A model generated the notes under the pieces. It was not told the origin of the DNA. It worked only from the letters and a program-made list of their open reading frames with translations, and did no database searches. A stretch of DNA of 64,000 nt from JAADEM01 sp965371855 (GTDB lineage Bacteria; Bacteroidota; Bacteroidia; Bacteroidales; Marinilabiliaceae): the NCBI GenBank assembly GCA_965371855.1, contig CBDUZZ010000014.1, positions 1 to 64,000 of the forward strand, in the 5' to 3' direction. Made by a program: the position numbers and the translations under genes. Of this stretch, positions 25,896 through 35,130 are shown in pieces (the stretch's first letter is position 1; every line of letters begins with the position of its first letter).

Positions 25896-27545
25896 TCAGA
25901 ATCCATAATTTATACCGAATGATAATATATTATCTCCTTCCAAATAAAACGGTGGGGTATAAATTTCCTTATCAACACCTGATATATTGTTATTTTCATA
26001 TTCGAAGAATATATACCCGTCATTTATAATCTGATACTTAGCTTTGAATTGCCACTGATGTTTTTTATATCTCACTTCGTTCATAAAAGGGAGTCCCCAG
26101 CGGGGTTCATCGGGATTGATTTCCGGATTGTCTGTTAAATCATCTTCTATAATTATTTTCTGATAATCTTTTCCTCGCCGCACGGATGTTAAATTCAGTT
26201 GAAGGTCAAGGCCACGTACAGGCTTGTACCGAACAGAAACAAATAGTTCATCAGAGTTGTCTTTCATATAGTGCCCAAGAATATAACCGTTACTCTCATA
26301 TGTGGTTGATGGAATAATGTGTTGATATACCATCGGTTTGGCCTGAGTGTATTCAACAGTAAGACTTGTATTAGGTATGAGGCCGGATAGCCTGACTCCT
26401 GCTTTACAACTCACATAGTTTGACTGAGTTTCTTCATCAAACATTCGATTTGTTGAAATCTCATCAATAAACAGAGTTGCATATAGGTGCAGGTAGCGTA
26501 TTTGCCGGCTGCTTATGTCGAGATACATCTGTGCATTATGTCCTACGTCATTACTACCTGAATTGTATGTATGGTCAACACTTTTATAAAACAGGAAAGG
26601 GATGAAGAATGCCGGGTTAATATTTGTATCACCATAAACAATAGAGTTACCTACCGACAGGCGTAACCTTTTCCATGGAACAAATGTGAACATATTACTT
26701 GCTATGAATTTATTGGTATAAACTTCTCGTGTGCCGTCATAATATTGATACGACCGGCAACTGTCAATAACTTCACTTACCAGCCAACCGTGGGAGTAGT
26801 TGAATTCAAACCACCTGGCCGGTGTTAATTTTAATGATAAATGTGCAAATGAAGGAGTGTGCGAGGATATTATGTTTGATTCGCTGTATCCGTTACCGTA
26901 GGTGTAGTGGTCTTTTACAAGGCCTATATTTAGCCATTTCCACGAAAAAGTGACACCTCCACGCGCTTCACTGTAATCGGTTGCTTCTTTATTGCCTTTA
27001 TAAATGCCTCCCCGGTGTTTAGTAAGGTAATCTCTTCCTCCAAGCGGAGAACTCTCATGGTTGTCGCGCAGGCTACCATAGAAAGCAAAATGTTTTCCGA
27101 TATAAGCAAAAAACTCACCTCCACCCCAGCGATGATAGTCAAATGAATTGCCGTTGGAAAAACCCTGAAAACCAAGAATTGGGTTTAGGGAGAATTTGAA
27201 CAGTGAATCGCTGTAGTAAAACAGGTCGAACCGTTTCTGAAAATCTTTACCTGTTAACAACTCTTTGTTAAAGTCTTTCAGGTAAAAGTCGATCTCTTTT
27301 TTTTGCCGTTCAGTTAATTGGGGATACTGCTTTGCTTCTTTCAGAAAAATGGCAATTTGCATACGCGAATATGGCTTTACAACACTGTTAATATCAATAG
27401 CTCCAACGTTTGCAAGTTCATCGATAAAATCATATACAGCCTCATTATCCAAATGATATGGAACATCCTGAGCTTTTAATAAATTTACAGGTAGTAGTGT
27501 AAAAGCGAGAAAAATGAGAGTTATGTAGTGTCTGCAAGAAAACAT
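25896..27545 (-). CDS. Wzi-like capsule assembly outer-membrane protein
   Basis: About 549 residues from the ATG at 27545. The open frame extends to 27713, but those first 56 codons run through an inverted repeat and have no signal peptide, while the chosen start gives a signal peptide (FLAFTLLPVNLLKAQ). A short N-terminal helical region is followed by a beta-barrel-like alternation of aromatic residues ending in GF, the usual outer-membrane signature. The pattern matches capsule assembly Wzi/CapA-family proteins of Bacteroidota, which hold capsule at the surface. It lies between the sugar transferase and nucleotide-sugar genes. Confidence 0.8.
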   Translation of the reverse strand: MFSCRHYITLIFLAFTLLPVNLLKAQDVPYHLDNEAVYDFIDELANVGAIDINSVVKPYSRMQIAIFLKEAKQYPQLTERQKKEIDFYLKDFNKELLTGKDFQKRFDLFYYSDSLFKFSLNPILGFQGFSNGNSFDYHRWGGGEFFAYIGKHFAFYGSLRDNHESSPLGGRDYLTKHRGGIYKGNKEATDYSEARGGVTFSWKWLNIGLVKDHYTYGNGYSESNIISSHTPSFAHLSLKLTPARWFEFNYSHGWLVSEVIDSCRSYQYYDGTREVYTNKFIASNMFTFVPWKRLRLSVGNSIVYGDTNINPAFFIPFLFYKSVDHTYNSGSNDVGHNAQMYLDISSRQIRYLHLYATLFIDEISTNRMFDEETQSNYVSCKAGVRLSGLIPNTSLTVEYTQAKPMVYQHIIPSTTYESNGYILGHYMKDNSDELFVSVRYKPVRGLDLQLNLTSVRRGKDYQKIIIEDDLTDNPEINPDEPRWGLPFMNEVRYKKHQWQFKAKYQIINDGYIFFEYENNNISGVDKEIYTPPFYLEGDNILSFGINYGF

Positions 27546-27554
27546 GACACGGAT

Positions 27555-27657
27555 CGTCATTGCGAGTACGATAGGACGAAGCAATCTGTTGATATTCAAT
27601 AGAGATTGCTTCACTTCCCGACACATCGGAACAAGCTGTACCTCGTTCGCAATGACG
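27555..27657. repeat. Interspersed inverted repeat, copy 2
   Basis: The element begins with CGTCATTGCGA and ends with the exact complement TCGCAATGACG; inner arms GAAGCAATCT and AGATTGCTTC also pair. It sits between the sugar transferase gene and the Wzi-like gene. Confidence 0.88.
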
Positions 27658-27719
27658 CAAACCTCTAAATTTGATAGTTTTCTTGCAGACACTATATATG
27701 AGTTATTAATCATCGGTCG

Positions 27720-28754
27720 TTATGAGCTTCTTTTTTTATGAAACAAAATATTTTTGATAATCCTGAAGAAATATCGAAAGTTTGTTTTGAATGGATGAAT
27801 TTTGTATTGCTCCAGATATCTTCGTTCCGATTCCATGATATCTTCAAGAGTTTTAGGCATGTCGGCATAAAAAGGAGGGAACAAACCGGGTTTAACAGTC
27901 GCTCTCAATTCTTGTAAATCTTTGTTGTACAGACTCAAATAATGAGGGCTTAATGGTCTGACACCAACAAGATTCACCTCACCTTTTATCAGGTTCCAAA
28001 CCATAGGTAATTCATCCAGCCAGACTTTCCGCAACAAACTACCCAGTCGTGTGATTCTGAAATCTCCCTTGAACTTTCCACCTTCCTTCAAATCGTTATT
28101 ATCATACACATAACCCTGAATAAACTCAGAATATGGTACCATTGTACGTAACTTGTATACAGTTATAATTTTTCCGTTTAATCCAATTCGTTTTGCTTTT
28201 AGCAACGGGCCATAAGATGGTTTCCCGTTTGTTACAGGCTCTTTAGATTTTCTGTAAATAAAATAGACATAGCCATCAATCTCAGGTCTCTGTTCTTCTT
28301 TAAACCCGGCATAATACAGCCTTCCCATTATTTCGGGCCTGGACATCACACGGTTTCGGTCATCAGTAATCCATAAATAGAACCAACGAGTGATCTTCAT
28401 TTTAGGAAAAACTCTTTTCAGCATATAATCTAAAAAGAAATAAATGAAATTGAAGGGGAAAGGGTATTTTTTCAGAATCCTTATTTTTCTCTGACCCATT
28501 ATTTCGGCACACACAATGAACAAACCATCTTGTTTTAATACACTATTTGCCGTTCTGAAAAAATAATCAACGTTTTTTATTTGGTTAATCCTTTTAAGGT
28601 TTATTAAAGTGTCGTATTTCTCCGTCTCATAGTTAATGAGATTAATAGCTTCCCCTGTAGCAACTACCAATGAGTTATCGGAAGAGAGATATTCACTGTT
28701 TTTCAAAAATGAATAAACATTATTACCTGAATATTTTTTAATAAATTCTTCCAT
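27720..28754 (-). CDS. Undecaprenyl-phosphate sugar phosphotransferase with methyltransferase-like N-terminus
   Basis: A 344-residue protein. Residues about 185-340 are a bacterial sugar transferase (WcaJ/PglC family) with VYKLRTM, the LRKVWLDELPMVWNLIKGE motif and GVRPLSP, so it should load the first sugar-phosphate on the lipid carrier for capsule or exopolysaccharide. The usual N-terminal membrane helices are absent; residues about 1-150 instead resemble the C-terminal half of a SAM-dependent methyltransferase (INQIKNVDYFF, LKQDGLFIVCAEI) with a hydrophobic hairpin near 112-130. The methyltransferase part looks partial and may be structural. First gene of the leftward cluster. Confidence 0.85.
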   Translation of the reverse strand: MEEFIKKYSGNNVYSFLKNSEYLSSDNSLVVATGEAINLINYETEKYDTLINLKRINQIKNVDYFFRTANSVLKQDGLFIVCAEIMGQRKIRILKKYPFPFNFIYFFLDYMLKRVFPKMKITRWFYLWITDDRNRVMSRPEIMGRLYYAGFKEEQRPEIDGYVYFIYRKSKEPVTNGKPSYGPLLKAKRIGLNGKIITVYKLRTMVPYSEFIQGYVYDNNDLKEGGKFKGDFRITRLGSLLRKVWLDELPMVWNLIKGEVNLVGVRPLSPHYLSLYNKDLQELRATVKPGLFPPFYADMPKTLEDIMESERRYLEQYKIHPFKTNFRYFFRIIKNILFHKKRSS

Positions 28755-28959
28755 TTCAGGCTAAAGTATTAAAAATAGATAACCCTTTCAAACATTTAAG
28801 ATGTATATACGTGATTGAAAATAATAACTTATCCCCCCAAAGCATACACTTATCCAAAATAAACATACACTTAATGAGTTATTGCACTGATTAGCCAAAA
28901 AATTAAATATAGTGTAAATATTACGGGATTTAGGAGTTTTGCTTAAAAAAAAGTAAAAA

Positions 28960-28991
28960 GGCCGGTTCCAGATTTAAAAGTGGAACCGGCC
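28960..28991 (-). terminator. Strong intrinsic terminator
   Basis: GGCCGGTTCCA and TGGAACCGGCC form a perfect 11-bp stem around a 10-nt loop. On the minus strand the stem is followed by TTTTTACTTTTTTTT, so it terminates leftward transcription from the 29-32 kb genes. The rest of the 28755-29137 gap holds only the repeat at 29034. Confidence 0.85.
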
Positions 28992-29033
28992 ATGTAATAA
29001 TTATTGAATTTAATATCTGAGTTGGGTCTCGGT

Positions 29034-29112
29034 CGTCATTGCGAACGAAGTGAAGCAATCTCAATAACCAAGAAACAGGAGTTAAGATTGCTTCGATTCC
29101 TCGCAATGAACG
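29034..29112. repeat. Interspersed inverted repeat, copy 3
   Basis: Starts CGTCATTGCGAACGAAG and ends TCGCAATGAACG; the inner arms GAAGCAATCT and AGATTGCTTCG pair. It is immediately downstream of the decayed propeller gene and the terminator. Confidence 0.85.
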
Positions 29113-29137
29113 TATTTGCCAATTTCCATTGTTCTTG

Positions 29138-29880
29138 TTATTTAATTTTTGGACGCTTCGGCCCATTATAAGGTTCGGCCCCAAACTTCTGTTCTGTTCT
29201 TGATTTCACAGAAATCAAATTCGGGTCGTTTGTAACAGGTGTTTCAATAAATCCATGATAACGGGCCATCCAGTAGTCCCTTAAAAATCCGGTTGGTTCC
29301 ATTACCCGTCTTCCATTTGCACCTCCATCTAAATCCATAGCGTTTCGACTAGCCCTTTTTACAGCAGTTTCCCGTGGTGACATACTTTTTCTGCCCCCCT
29401 CATATGAGGTATATCCGTATTCAATATTTAGATCATCACGGTATGAATAAACCCTAAACGTTTGTGCCCCCATTCTTCCAAATGGCACTCGTAGTATGCT
29501 GCTTTTTTGCGCAGAGTATATGGTTTGTATTTTATTATTCCTAATCCCTTGTCAGTTGCTACATAAACTACATTATCGCCTACTGCAATATCGTTGACAT
29601 TATCGCCCGGGAGCCAGTGGTCAGCCCCAAAATAGTGCCAATCATCTTTCAACATCCTGACTGCCCCTTTTGATGTGCCAATCCAGACATCCCCGTCAAA
29701 ACCTTTTTCTATACAAGTTGTATTTTCTACCGGGAGGCCGTCCTTTCCTTCGAGTGTATAAACTTTTTTTCTGATGACGGCAAAGCAACTGCCTTCAAAT
29801 TCGGCTATTGACATTACAGGATTTTCTGTTTGTACTTTTTCTGATCGTTTTTTTGCAGCAGCCTCCATTTTCGAAAACTT
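29138..29880 (-). pseudogene. Decayed paralogue of the 30041-32269 propeller protein
   Basis: Two overlapping frames match the two ends of the intact 742-residue neighbour. The upstream frame (29428-29868) aligns with its propeller part (compare GDVWIGTSKGAVRML with GNIWFGSTRGAFMLN, and VATDKGLGIIKYKPYTL with ILTDKGLGQICRKEMTL). The downstream frame (29138-29488) aligns with its extreme C-terminus (MDLDGGANGRR with FDLNRNGAGR; WMARYHGFI with WIGRYLGVI). Nearly 300 codons between them are gone and the two parts are in different frames. The gene is dead. Confidence 0.82.
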
Positions 29881-29969
29881 TCAGTTTCCATGCTGTTTCC
29901 ATCAATTGTTCCCTTACCGGTTATGGCAATGTTTTTTTCGCCGTATGCATAAATAAAGGGCGTATATAC
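29881..29969 (-). pseudogene. GH28 (polygalacturonase family) fragment
   Basis: The minus strand reads YTPFIYAYGEKNIAITGKG followed by TIDGN, the hallmark of the first beta-helix turns of GH28 enzymes. Only about 30 codons remain. The fragment is joined in a tandem position to the decayed propeller gene, with no start, signal peptide or catalytic region. Confidence 0.65.
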
Positions 29970-30040
29970 AAAAACAAAATATTTTTAATACACGCCCATT
30001 TATTACAAAATTTAAACCTACCCTTCCGGGTAAAAATCAA

Positions 30041-32269
30041 TTATTTTTCCGGTTCCCTAATAACACCTAAATATCGTCCAATCCAATAGGGTAAAATCCA
30101 AATGTCGCCGGCACTGTATTCAGCACGCCCGGCACCATTACGATTCAAATCGAAACGGTTTGCATTGTGCCGCGAAATCCGAAGTTCACTGGCAGGAAGT
30201 ATCTCCTTAATGGTTTGTTTTCTGAAGTTTGGCTCAATCAACTCAATGTCTTTTCTGTGGCTGTTTGAGATTGTCCAGTCTATCATATCCAATGGGTATT
30301 TTTGAAGATACCAAACCCCCTCTTCAAGGTCAATTTCTTCGGCACCAACTAAAGCAGTCATTATATTCCACAATCCCTCTTTTTCTTCTCTTTCATATTC
30401 CCAATGGTCGATAATTGTTTCTTTATACATAGCTTTAAGTGTGTCGTTAAATGCATAACGGTACAATCCCCAATATCCGCAATAATACATCTCATCGTCG
30501 GAGTGGTTCCAACCGTCCGACAGCTCTTTGCTCAATAAATCAGCGTCTTCGGGAGCCATGCCAATATCATTCATTGGCCGCATCAGGTTTTCCAGATAGC
30601 CATGTTCATCCATCAGATAAAATGCTGCCTCTTTATACTTTTCCTTTTTAGTAAAATGATAAGCTGTTTGCAACATACCGATGATATTTGATGAATTGAT
30701 TTTACGGTCGCCAACTATTTTCGGACGGGCATTTACATAGTCGGGATGCCAGCGCGCCCATTGAGTTGGTTCTCCGTTCCAGTCAACCATATAAAAATCA
30801 TTTTTTATAATGTGCGACATCAAAGTATCTATTAGCATAATAGATTTAGTTTGCAATTCAGGCACATCCACCAATTCGGCTATGGCTGCAAATGCAAAAA
30901 TATGTCCGATTGCTTCATCGCTGCTGGTTGTAGATTTCCAATCCCACTCGGGGTCTTCAGCCCTTCGCCACTTCCATTGGTTATTTTTATAACCGCGTCT
31001 TTCGAACGAGCGCGAAGGAAATCCGGGAATTGAATTAATGGTATATAAACGTTCTATGGCATCCAGCGACTCGCTCACATTTTGCAATGCATCGTCCGAT
31101 TTTGTTACTGCATAGCGAAACACTTCACCGGCCAGGTACATGGTTGTCCAAAGGCCATCGTTATCAGAAGTTACCATAGTCCCGGAAGATATATCACCCG
31201 GTTTTCTAAGCGAAGTGGTGGCATTAAAACCATTTCGGATATGACGTTCGCGAACCTGCTTTTCGTAAAACATGGCTTTATCGTGGAGTGTCATTTCTTT
31301 CCTGCAAATTTGCCCCAAACCTTTATCGGTAAGAATAAGAATCGAATTCCCGGGACCTTTGGCAATATCAACGATACTATCAGACGGCAACCAGCGTTTC
31401 GATGCGTAGTAGTTATATTTCCCCTCCTCATTCAACATAAAAGCTCCCCGGGTTGAGCCAAACCAAATGTTGCCATCAATTTCTGAAATGGTAGTAATTT
31501 CAGTCCAGGGTAATTTTTTATGAACTTCGCCAACTTGCTTTTTCTTCTTTGTATTTATTTCGAAATATCCATCGGTTGTTCCGGCAATAAGTTTATCTCC
31601 GGAAATTTCGATACAAGTAAGATTTGAATTGTCAATTACTTTTTCAATTTTCTTTTTATTGGGTGAAAAAGCACTGATTGATTCTTTTCCCAAAATCCAA
31701 AACAAATTGTTTTCAGTATCGTACTTAATATCTTTTACTACATCATTCGTTTCACCTTCCCACAATATTTTTGAATCTTTTAAAAGGTTGAGTTTTATCC
31801 CATCAGAAATAAGAAAGGTAAAATCGTTATCGGCTTTGAAAATTTTTGCTTCGGGCATTGTGTGCCTTGAATAAAGATTTCCGGCCCACGCATTGCTTAA
31901 AACAGCTTTGTCGTCGATATAAACCAACTGGTTTTTATAACTACCGATACCATTTATTTCTTTATCTGATGTTGGCAGGTATTGTATATCTTTCACCAAA
32001 GTACCGGGAAACAGGAATTGCCCTGCACGGGGGCGCAACAATCCTTTTGATGATAATATTTGGATATACCCGTTCCGGTCTGACACAACTTTACCAAGTT
32101 CTGCCTCATCGTCTTCAATCGTAAACTTCACACTATATTCCTGAGTGAATGGTTTATCTTCATGAAATTGTTTTATTTGCTGCACCATGGCAGTTTCGCA
32201 TGCGCAAAAAACAACTGCACTTACAGCCAAAAGCAACATTCTGTGTTTTACTATTCTTTTTATTTCCAT
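30041..32269 (-). CDS. Lipoprotein: beta-propeller plus C-terminal alpha-helical domain, function unknown
   Basis: About 742 residues from the ATG at 32269, chosen because it begins a lipoprotein-type signal peptide (VSAVVFCAC); the frame extends 13 codons further to 32308. The N-terminal half has repeats like those of two-component-regulator propellers (GNIWFGSTRGAF, ILTDKGLGQI). The C-terminal half, about 380-740, is helical with many Trp and Tyr residues and resembles an (alpha/alpha) toroid of the sort found in glycosidases and lyases (SDNDGLWTTMYLAGE, DGWNHSDDEMYYCGYWG). A role in glycan degradation is inferred from fold impression and context only. A decayed copy lies just downstream. 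Confidence 0.7.
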   Translation of the reverse strand: MEIKRIVKHRMLLLAVSAVVFCACETAMVQQIKQFHEDKPFTQEYSVKFTIEDDEAELGKVVSDRNGYIQILSSKGLLRPRAGQFLFPGTLVKDIQYLPTSDKEINGIGSYKNQLVYIDDKAVLSNAWAGNLYSRHTMPEAKIFKADNDFTFLISDGIKLNLLKDSKILWEGETNDVVKDIKYDTENNLFWILGKESISAFSPNKKKIEKVIDNSNLTCIEISGDKLIAGTTDGYFEINTKKKKQVGEVHKKLPWTEITTISEIDGNIWFGSTRGAFMLNEEGKYNYYASKRWLPSDSIVDIAKGPGNSILILTDKGLGQICRKEMTLHDKAMFYEKQVRERHIRNGFNATTSLRKPGDISSGTMVTSDNDGLWTTMYLAGEVFRYAVTKSDDALQNVSESLDAIERLYTINSIPGFPSRSFERRGYKNNQWKWRRAEDPEWDWKSTTSSDEAIGHIFAFAAIAELVDVPELQTKSIMLIDTLMSHIIKNDFYMVDWNGEPTQWARWHPDYVNARPKIVGDRKINSSNIIGMLQTAYHFTKKEKYKEAAFYLMDEHGYLENLMRPMNDIGMAPEDADLLSKELSDGWNHSDDEMYYCGYWGLYRYAFNDTLKAMYKETIIDHWEYEREEKEGLWNIMTALVGAEEIDLEEGVWYLQKYPLDMIDWTISNSHRKDIELIEPNFRKQTIKEILPASELRISRHNANRFDLNRNGAGRAEYSAGDIWILPYWIGRYLGVIREPEK

Positions 32270-32357
32270 CTCGTAACTTATTAATTTCTCATTATTACAA
32301 AGTAACATTAATCCCTTTGATTATTCTTCCTGAATTTTATTAAAATTACATTATTAA

Positions 32358-32418
32358 TTGACCAATTATTAGTCAATTTTCATTTCTAATTTTATAGGTT
32401 AATATATTGCTATATTTG
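32358..32418 (+). promoter_or_regulatory. Promoter -7 and upstream inverted repeat for the 32448 gene
   Basis: TATATTTG at 32411-32418 matches TAnnTTTG, 30 bp before the ATG. Upstream, AATTGAC and GTCAATT form a 7-bp inverted repeat with a 9-bp spacer around 32356-32378, a possible operator at about -65 to -45. Confidence 0.45.
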
Positions 32419-32447
32419 TTTCAAATATTAAATTAAAAACTTTTATT

Positions 32448-33575
32448 ATGAAAATTTATACAAGTATTAAAATCGCATTGTTGTTTATTGTAGTTTCATA
32501 CGCTGAAATTACTGCACAAGAAAAAATTATTGGGCCTTATGTTCAGAATATGTCATATCGTGAAGTATCAATTTGTTGGTCAACATTTGAAGGGGAAACT
32601 AATATTGCGCTATCTGACAGCATCGTTCAAAAGGTAAGTCAATACAAGCAACACAAATCAATTGTAACCCGATTGAATGAAAAAACAACATATTCTTATG
32701 ATGTATTAAATGATGGAACAGAAAGAGGAAAAGGAACATTCACAACTTTTCCAAGGGATATTGAGCCTTTCCATTTTGCTGTACTTGGGGATACCCGAAC
32801 CCGTCATGACTTTCATCAAAGAATCGTTAACAGAATAATTGACGAAGAACCTTTGTTCGTTGTAAATACGGGTGACCTGGTAAGCAAAGGGAACAGTATG
32901 GAAGATTGGGAACATTTTTTTAGGATTAATGACAAGCTAATGCGGAACACTCCTTATTATACCGTACTGGGAAATCATGAGCAGGATTCGGAGAATTATT
33001 ATAATTTCTTTTCTATGCCGGGAAATGAAAGTTATTATTTCTTTTCTGTAGGTGATGCTTTATTTGTTGTATTGGATATGGAAGGGCCCAATTATAATGC
33101 CCCTGCATATTTAGAAGGTGAAAAAAGTGATGAATTTTGGGCAAACATTGGAAAAACATATTTTGAAAAGGAAAAAGAATGGCTTGAAAACCTTCTTAAA
33201 CTAAACAGTGATGCCGGTTATATTTTTGTGTTTTTTCATCCCACATTTTATAGTATAAAAAAGAGCCGTGTTGAAGATGCTGAATTACTACGAAAATTCT
33301 GGGGCGATATTTTTGAACGCCATAATGTAACTGCTGTTTTGAATGGTCACGATCATTACTATCATCATGCAGAACATGGTGGGACACATTATATTGTTAC
33401 CGCCGGTGGAGGTGCCCCTTTATATGACACTGATGCTATTCAGCCCGAAACTGTAAAATATAAAAAGATAGAACACTTTATGCGAATTGATGTAGGAAAA
33501 GAGCAAACCATTATGAAAGCTATTGACATTAATGGTGAGCTAATTGAGGAAATTAAGGCTGACAGAAGGCAATAA
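32448..33575 (+). CDS. Secreted metallophosphoesterase (purple acid phosphatase-like)
   Basis: A 375-residue protein with a signal peptide ending near EITAQ. A short FN3-like domain (IGPYVQNMSYREVSICWSTF) precedes a calcineurin-like phosphoesterase with all metal-binding blocks: GDTR (D-x-H/T type), NTGDLV, LGNHEQD, FFHPT and NGHDHYYHH. It should hydrolyse phosphomonoesters or diesters in the periplasm. It is the only intact plus-strand gene in the decayed region and is convergent with a broken paralogue at 33653-35119. Confidence 0.9.
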   Translation: MKIYTSIKIALLFIVVSYAEITAQEKIIGPYVQNMSYREVSICWSTFEGETNIALSDSIVQKVSQYKQHKSIVTRLNEKTTYSYDVLNDGTERGKGTFTTFPRDIEPFHFAVLGDTRTRHDFHQRIVNRIIDEEPLFVVNTGDLVSKGNSMEDWEHFFRINDKLMRNTPYYTVLGNHEQDSENYYNFFSMPGNESYYFFSVGDALFVVLDMEGPNYNAPAYLEGEKSDEFWANIGKTYFEKEKEWLENLLKLNSDAGYIFVFFHPTFYSIKKSRVEDAELLRKFWGDIFERHNVTAVLNGHDHYYHHAEHGGTHYIVTAGGGAPLYDTDAIQPETVKYKKIEHFMRIDVGKEQTIMKAIDINGELIEEIKADRRQ

Positions 33576-33652
33576 GTAATTAAAACTGAAGATAGCTTCA
33601 AACAAAGTTTTCGCTATGACGTTTATTTTTTTTGCATGTTTTCAATAATAAA

Positions 33653-35119
33653 CTATTCCCTTGTCATTTCAATTAAAGGAACAATTTCATCACGTAAATG
33701 TGCTTCACCATTGTAATAACCGCCCGACCAACACTCGGAATAAGGAGGATGATGAAATAAAACAAAAGTCCACTGGCCATTCTTATCTGCCCTTTTTACT
33801 GAATTCTTAAACCATTCGTATTGTTCACTTCCGGGTGAAATTCGGTCTCCTTTTGAGCCATCTTCTTTATTTGCATCTATAAAAATAAAATTTGAATTAC
33901 CGTATTTAAAATCAAACCAATGGATATGTAACTTGGAGTAGAGCCTCCAATATAACACATGGGATAAAAATATTCGTCTACCCATTCATCAAGTCTGTGA
34001 CCACTTGAAACCACATCACCAACATTAAGAATGAGGTCTGCATTTTCACGGGCAGCTAATTTAACCACATTTTCAAATACTTTTGGATAGGTTCTGCTAT
34101 CGCCAACGACAATAAACTTAAAAGGTTTATCTTCAGGAATTTTTGTGTGAAACTTTTGAATTGGGCTCGCCATATTACCCGAAATAACCCGGTAATAATA
34201 ATCTTTATCTTTTTCTAATCCTGTTAAGGTTATTTCATGCATGGTAGATTCAGCTCCGGAAGTTGTAATCGTTGAACCCAAATTTTTATCAGTACCATAC
34301 TCTATTCTTCCATTTGCAGGAAAAACGGTTTCCCACATTATGGTAATCCCATCATCTTCTACAGTTTGTAGATAAGGTGGAACCATAAAAACCGGATTTT
34401 TTCTAAGTTGTTCATTTATACCATATATCTTGTCTTTTAGTGTATTGATTTTTTGTAATTGATTTTCTGTATTCGTTAAAACTGATTGTATTGTACTTGT
34501 TATATTTTTCAGCTCATTCAATTCAGGATTGGGATGACATTTATAAAAATAACGTGTTTTGCGAAGAGTTTTCAATAGCTCTGTATAATTTTGCTTTGCT
34601 TGTTAAACTTTTGTCATCAATAAGAATAACTCCAGGACTATGATCGAATCTTAGTTTAAGTTCTCCGTTAATCCATATTTCGCCCCGGTCATTGGTATTT
34701 GCCTCCAACCTGATTTTTTGATTTCTTACAGGGTAACTATTAATCTCATTTGGTAATTTAATTATTCCTCGTGACCATGCATGCTGAAATTCCCCTTTCC
34801 AATTTTTATTGATTGGAGCCGTTTCCCATTGAGAATCATCAAATTCTTTTGCGGATGCTTCATCAGATGCCATTTTTTTGAATTTTAGTTCTTTTACAAA
34901 CCAACCATTTCTTGGTTTCAAGGAAGAAACTTTGAAAAGGGCATCGATAAAATTACCATAACCTTTAGGGTATGCATAAAGATCAGATTGGTAGAAATGG
35001 GCTCTATTTCCGCCTTTAATCATTTTAATTCCAATCTTGTGTTTTTCTCCTTTTTTAGCATAATTGGTTTGAAGCAATGTTAATAAAAAAAGCGTTAGGA
35101 AAATTTGCCTGTGTATCAT
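33653..35119 (-). pseudogene. Broken metallophosphoesterase with N-terminal galactose-binding-like domain
   Basis: Three frames in order make up one gene. 34541-35119 encodes a signal peptide and a lectin-like domain (GEIWINGELKLRFDH). 33877-34575 encodes an FN3-like and early phosphoesterase part (PYLQTVEDDGITIMWET, VVGDSRTY, NVGDVVSSGH). 33653-33985 encodes the later part (YGNSNFIFIDANKED, FVLFHHPPYSE). Two frameshifts separate them, the GNHE block is deleted, and the frame stops before the NGHDH block, so it cannot be active. The mixed loss of internal and terminal segments argues against simple sequencing error. Confidence 0.85.
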
Positions 35120-35130
35120 AATAAATTGAT

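Noticed and set aside
27546..27713. N-terminal 56 codons of the longest Wzi-like frame
   Set aside because: They are encoded by the inverted repeat, lack a signal peptide, and precede a good signal peptide start at 27545.
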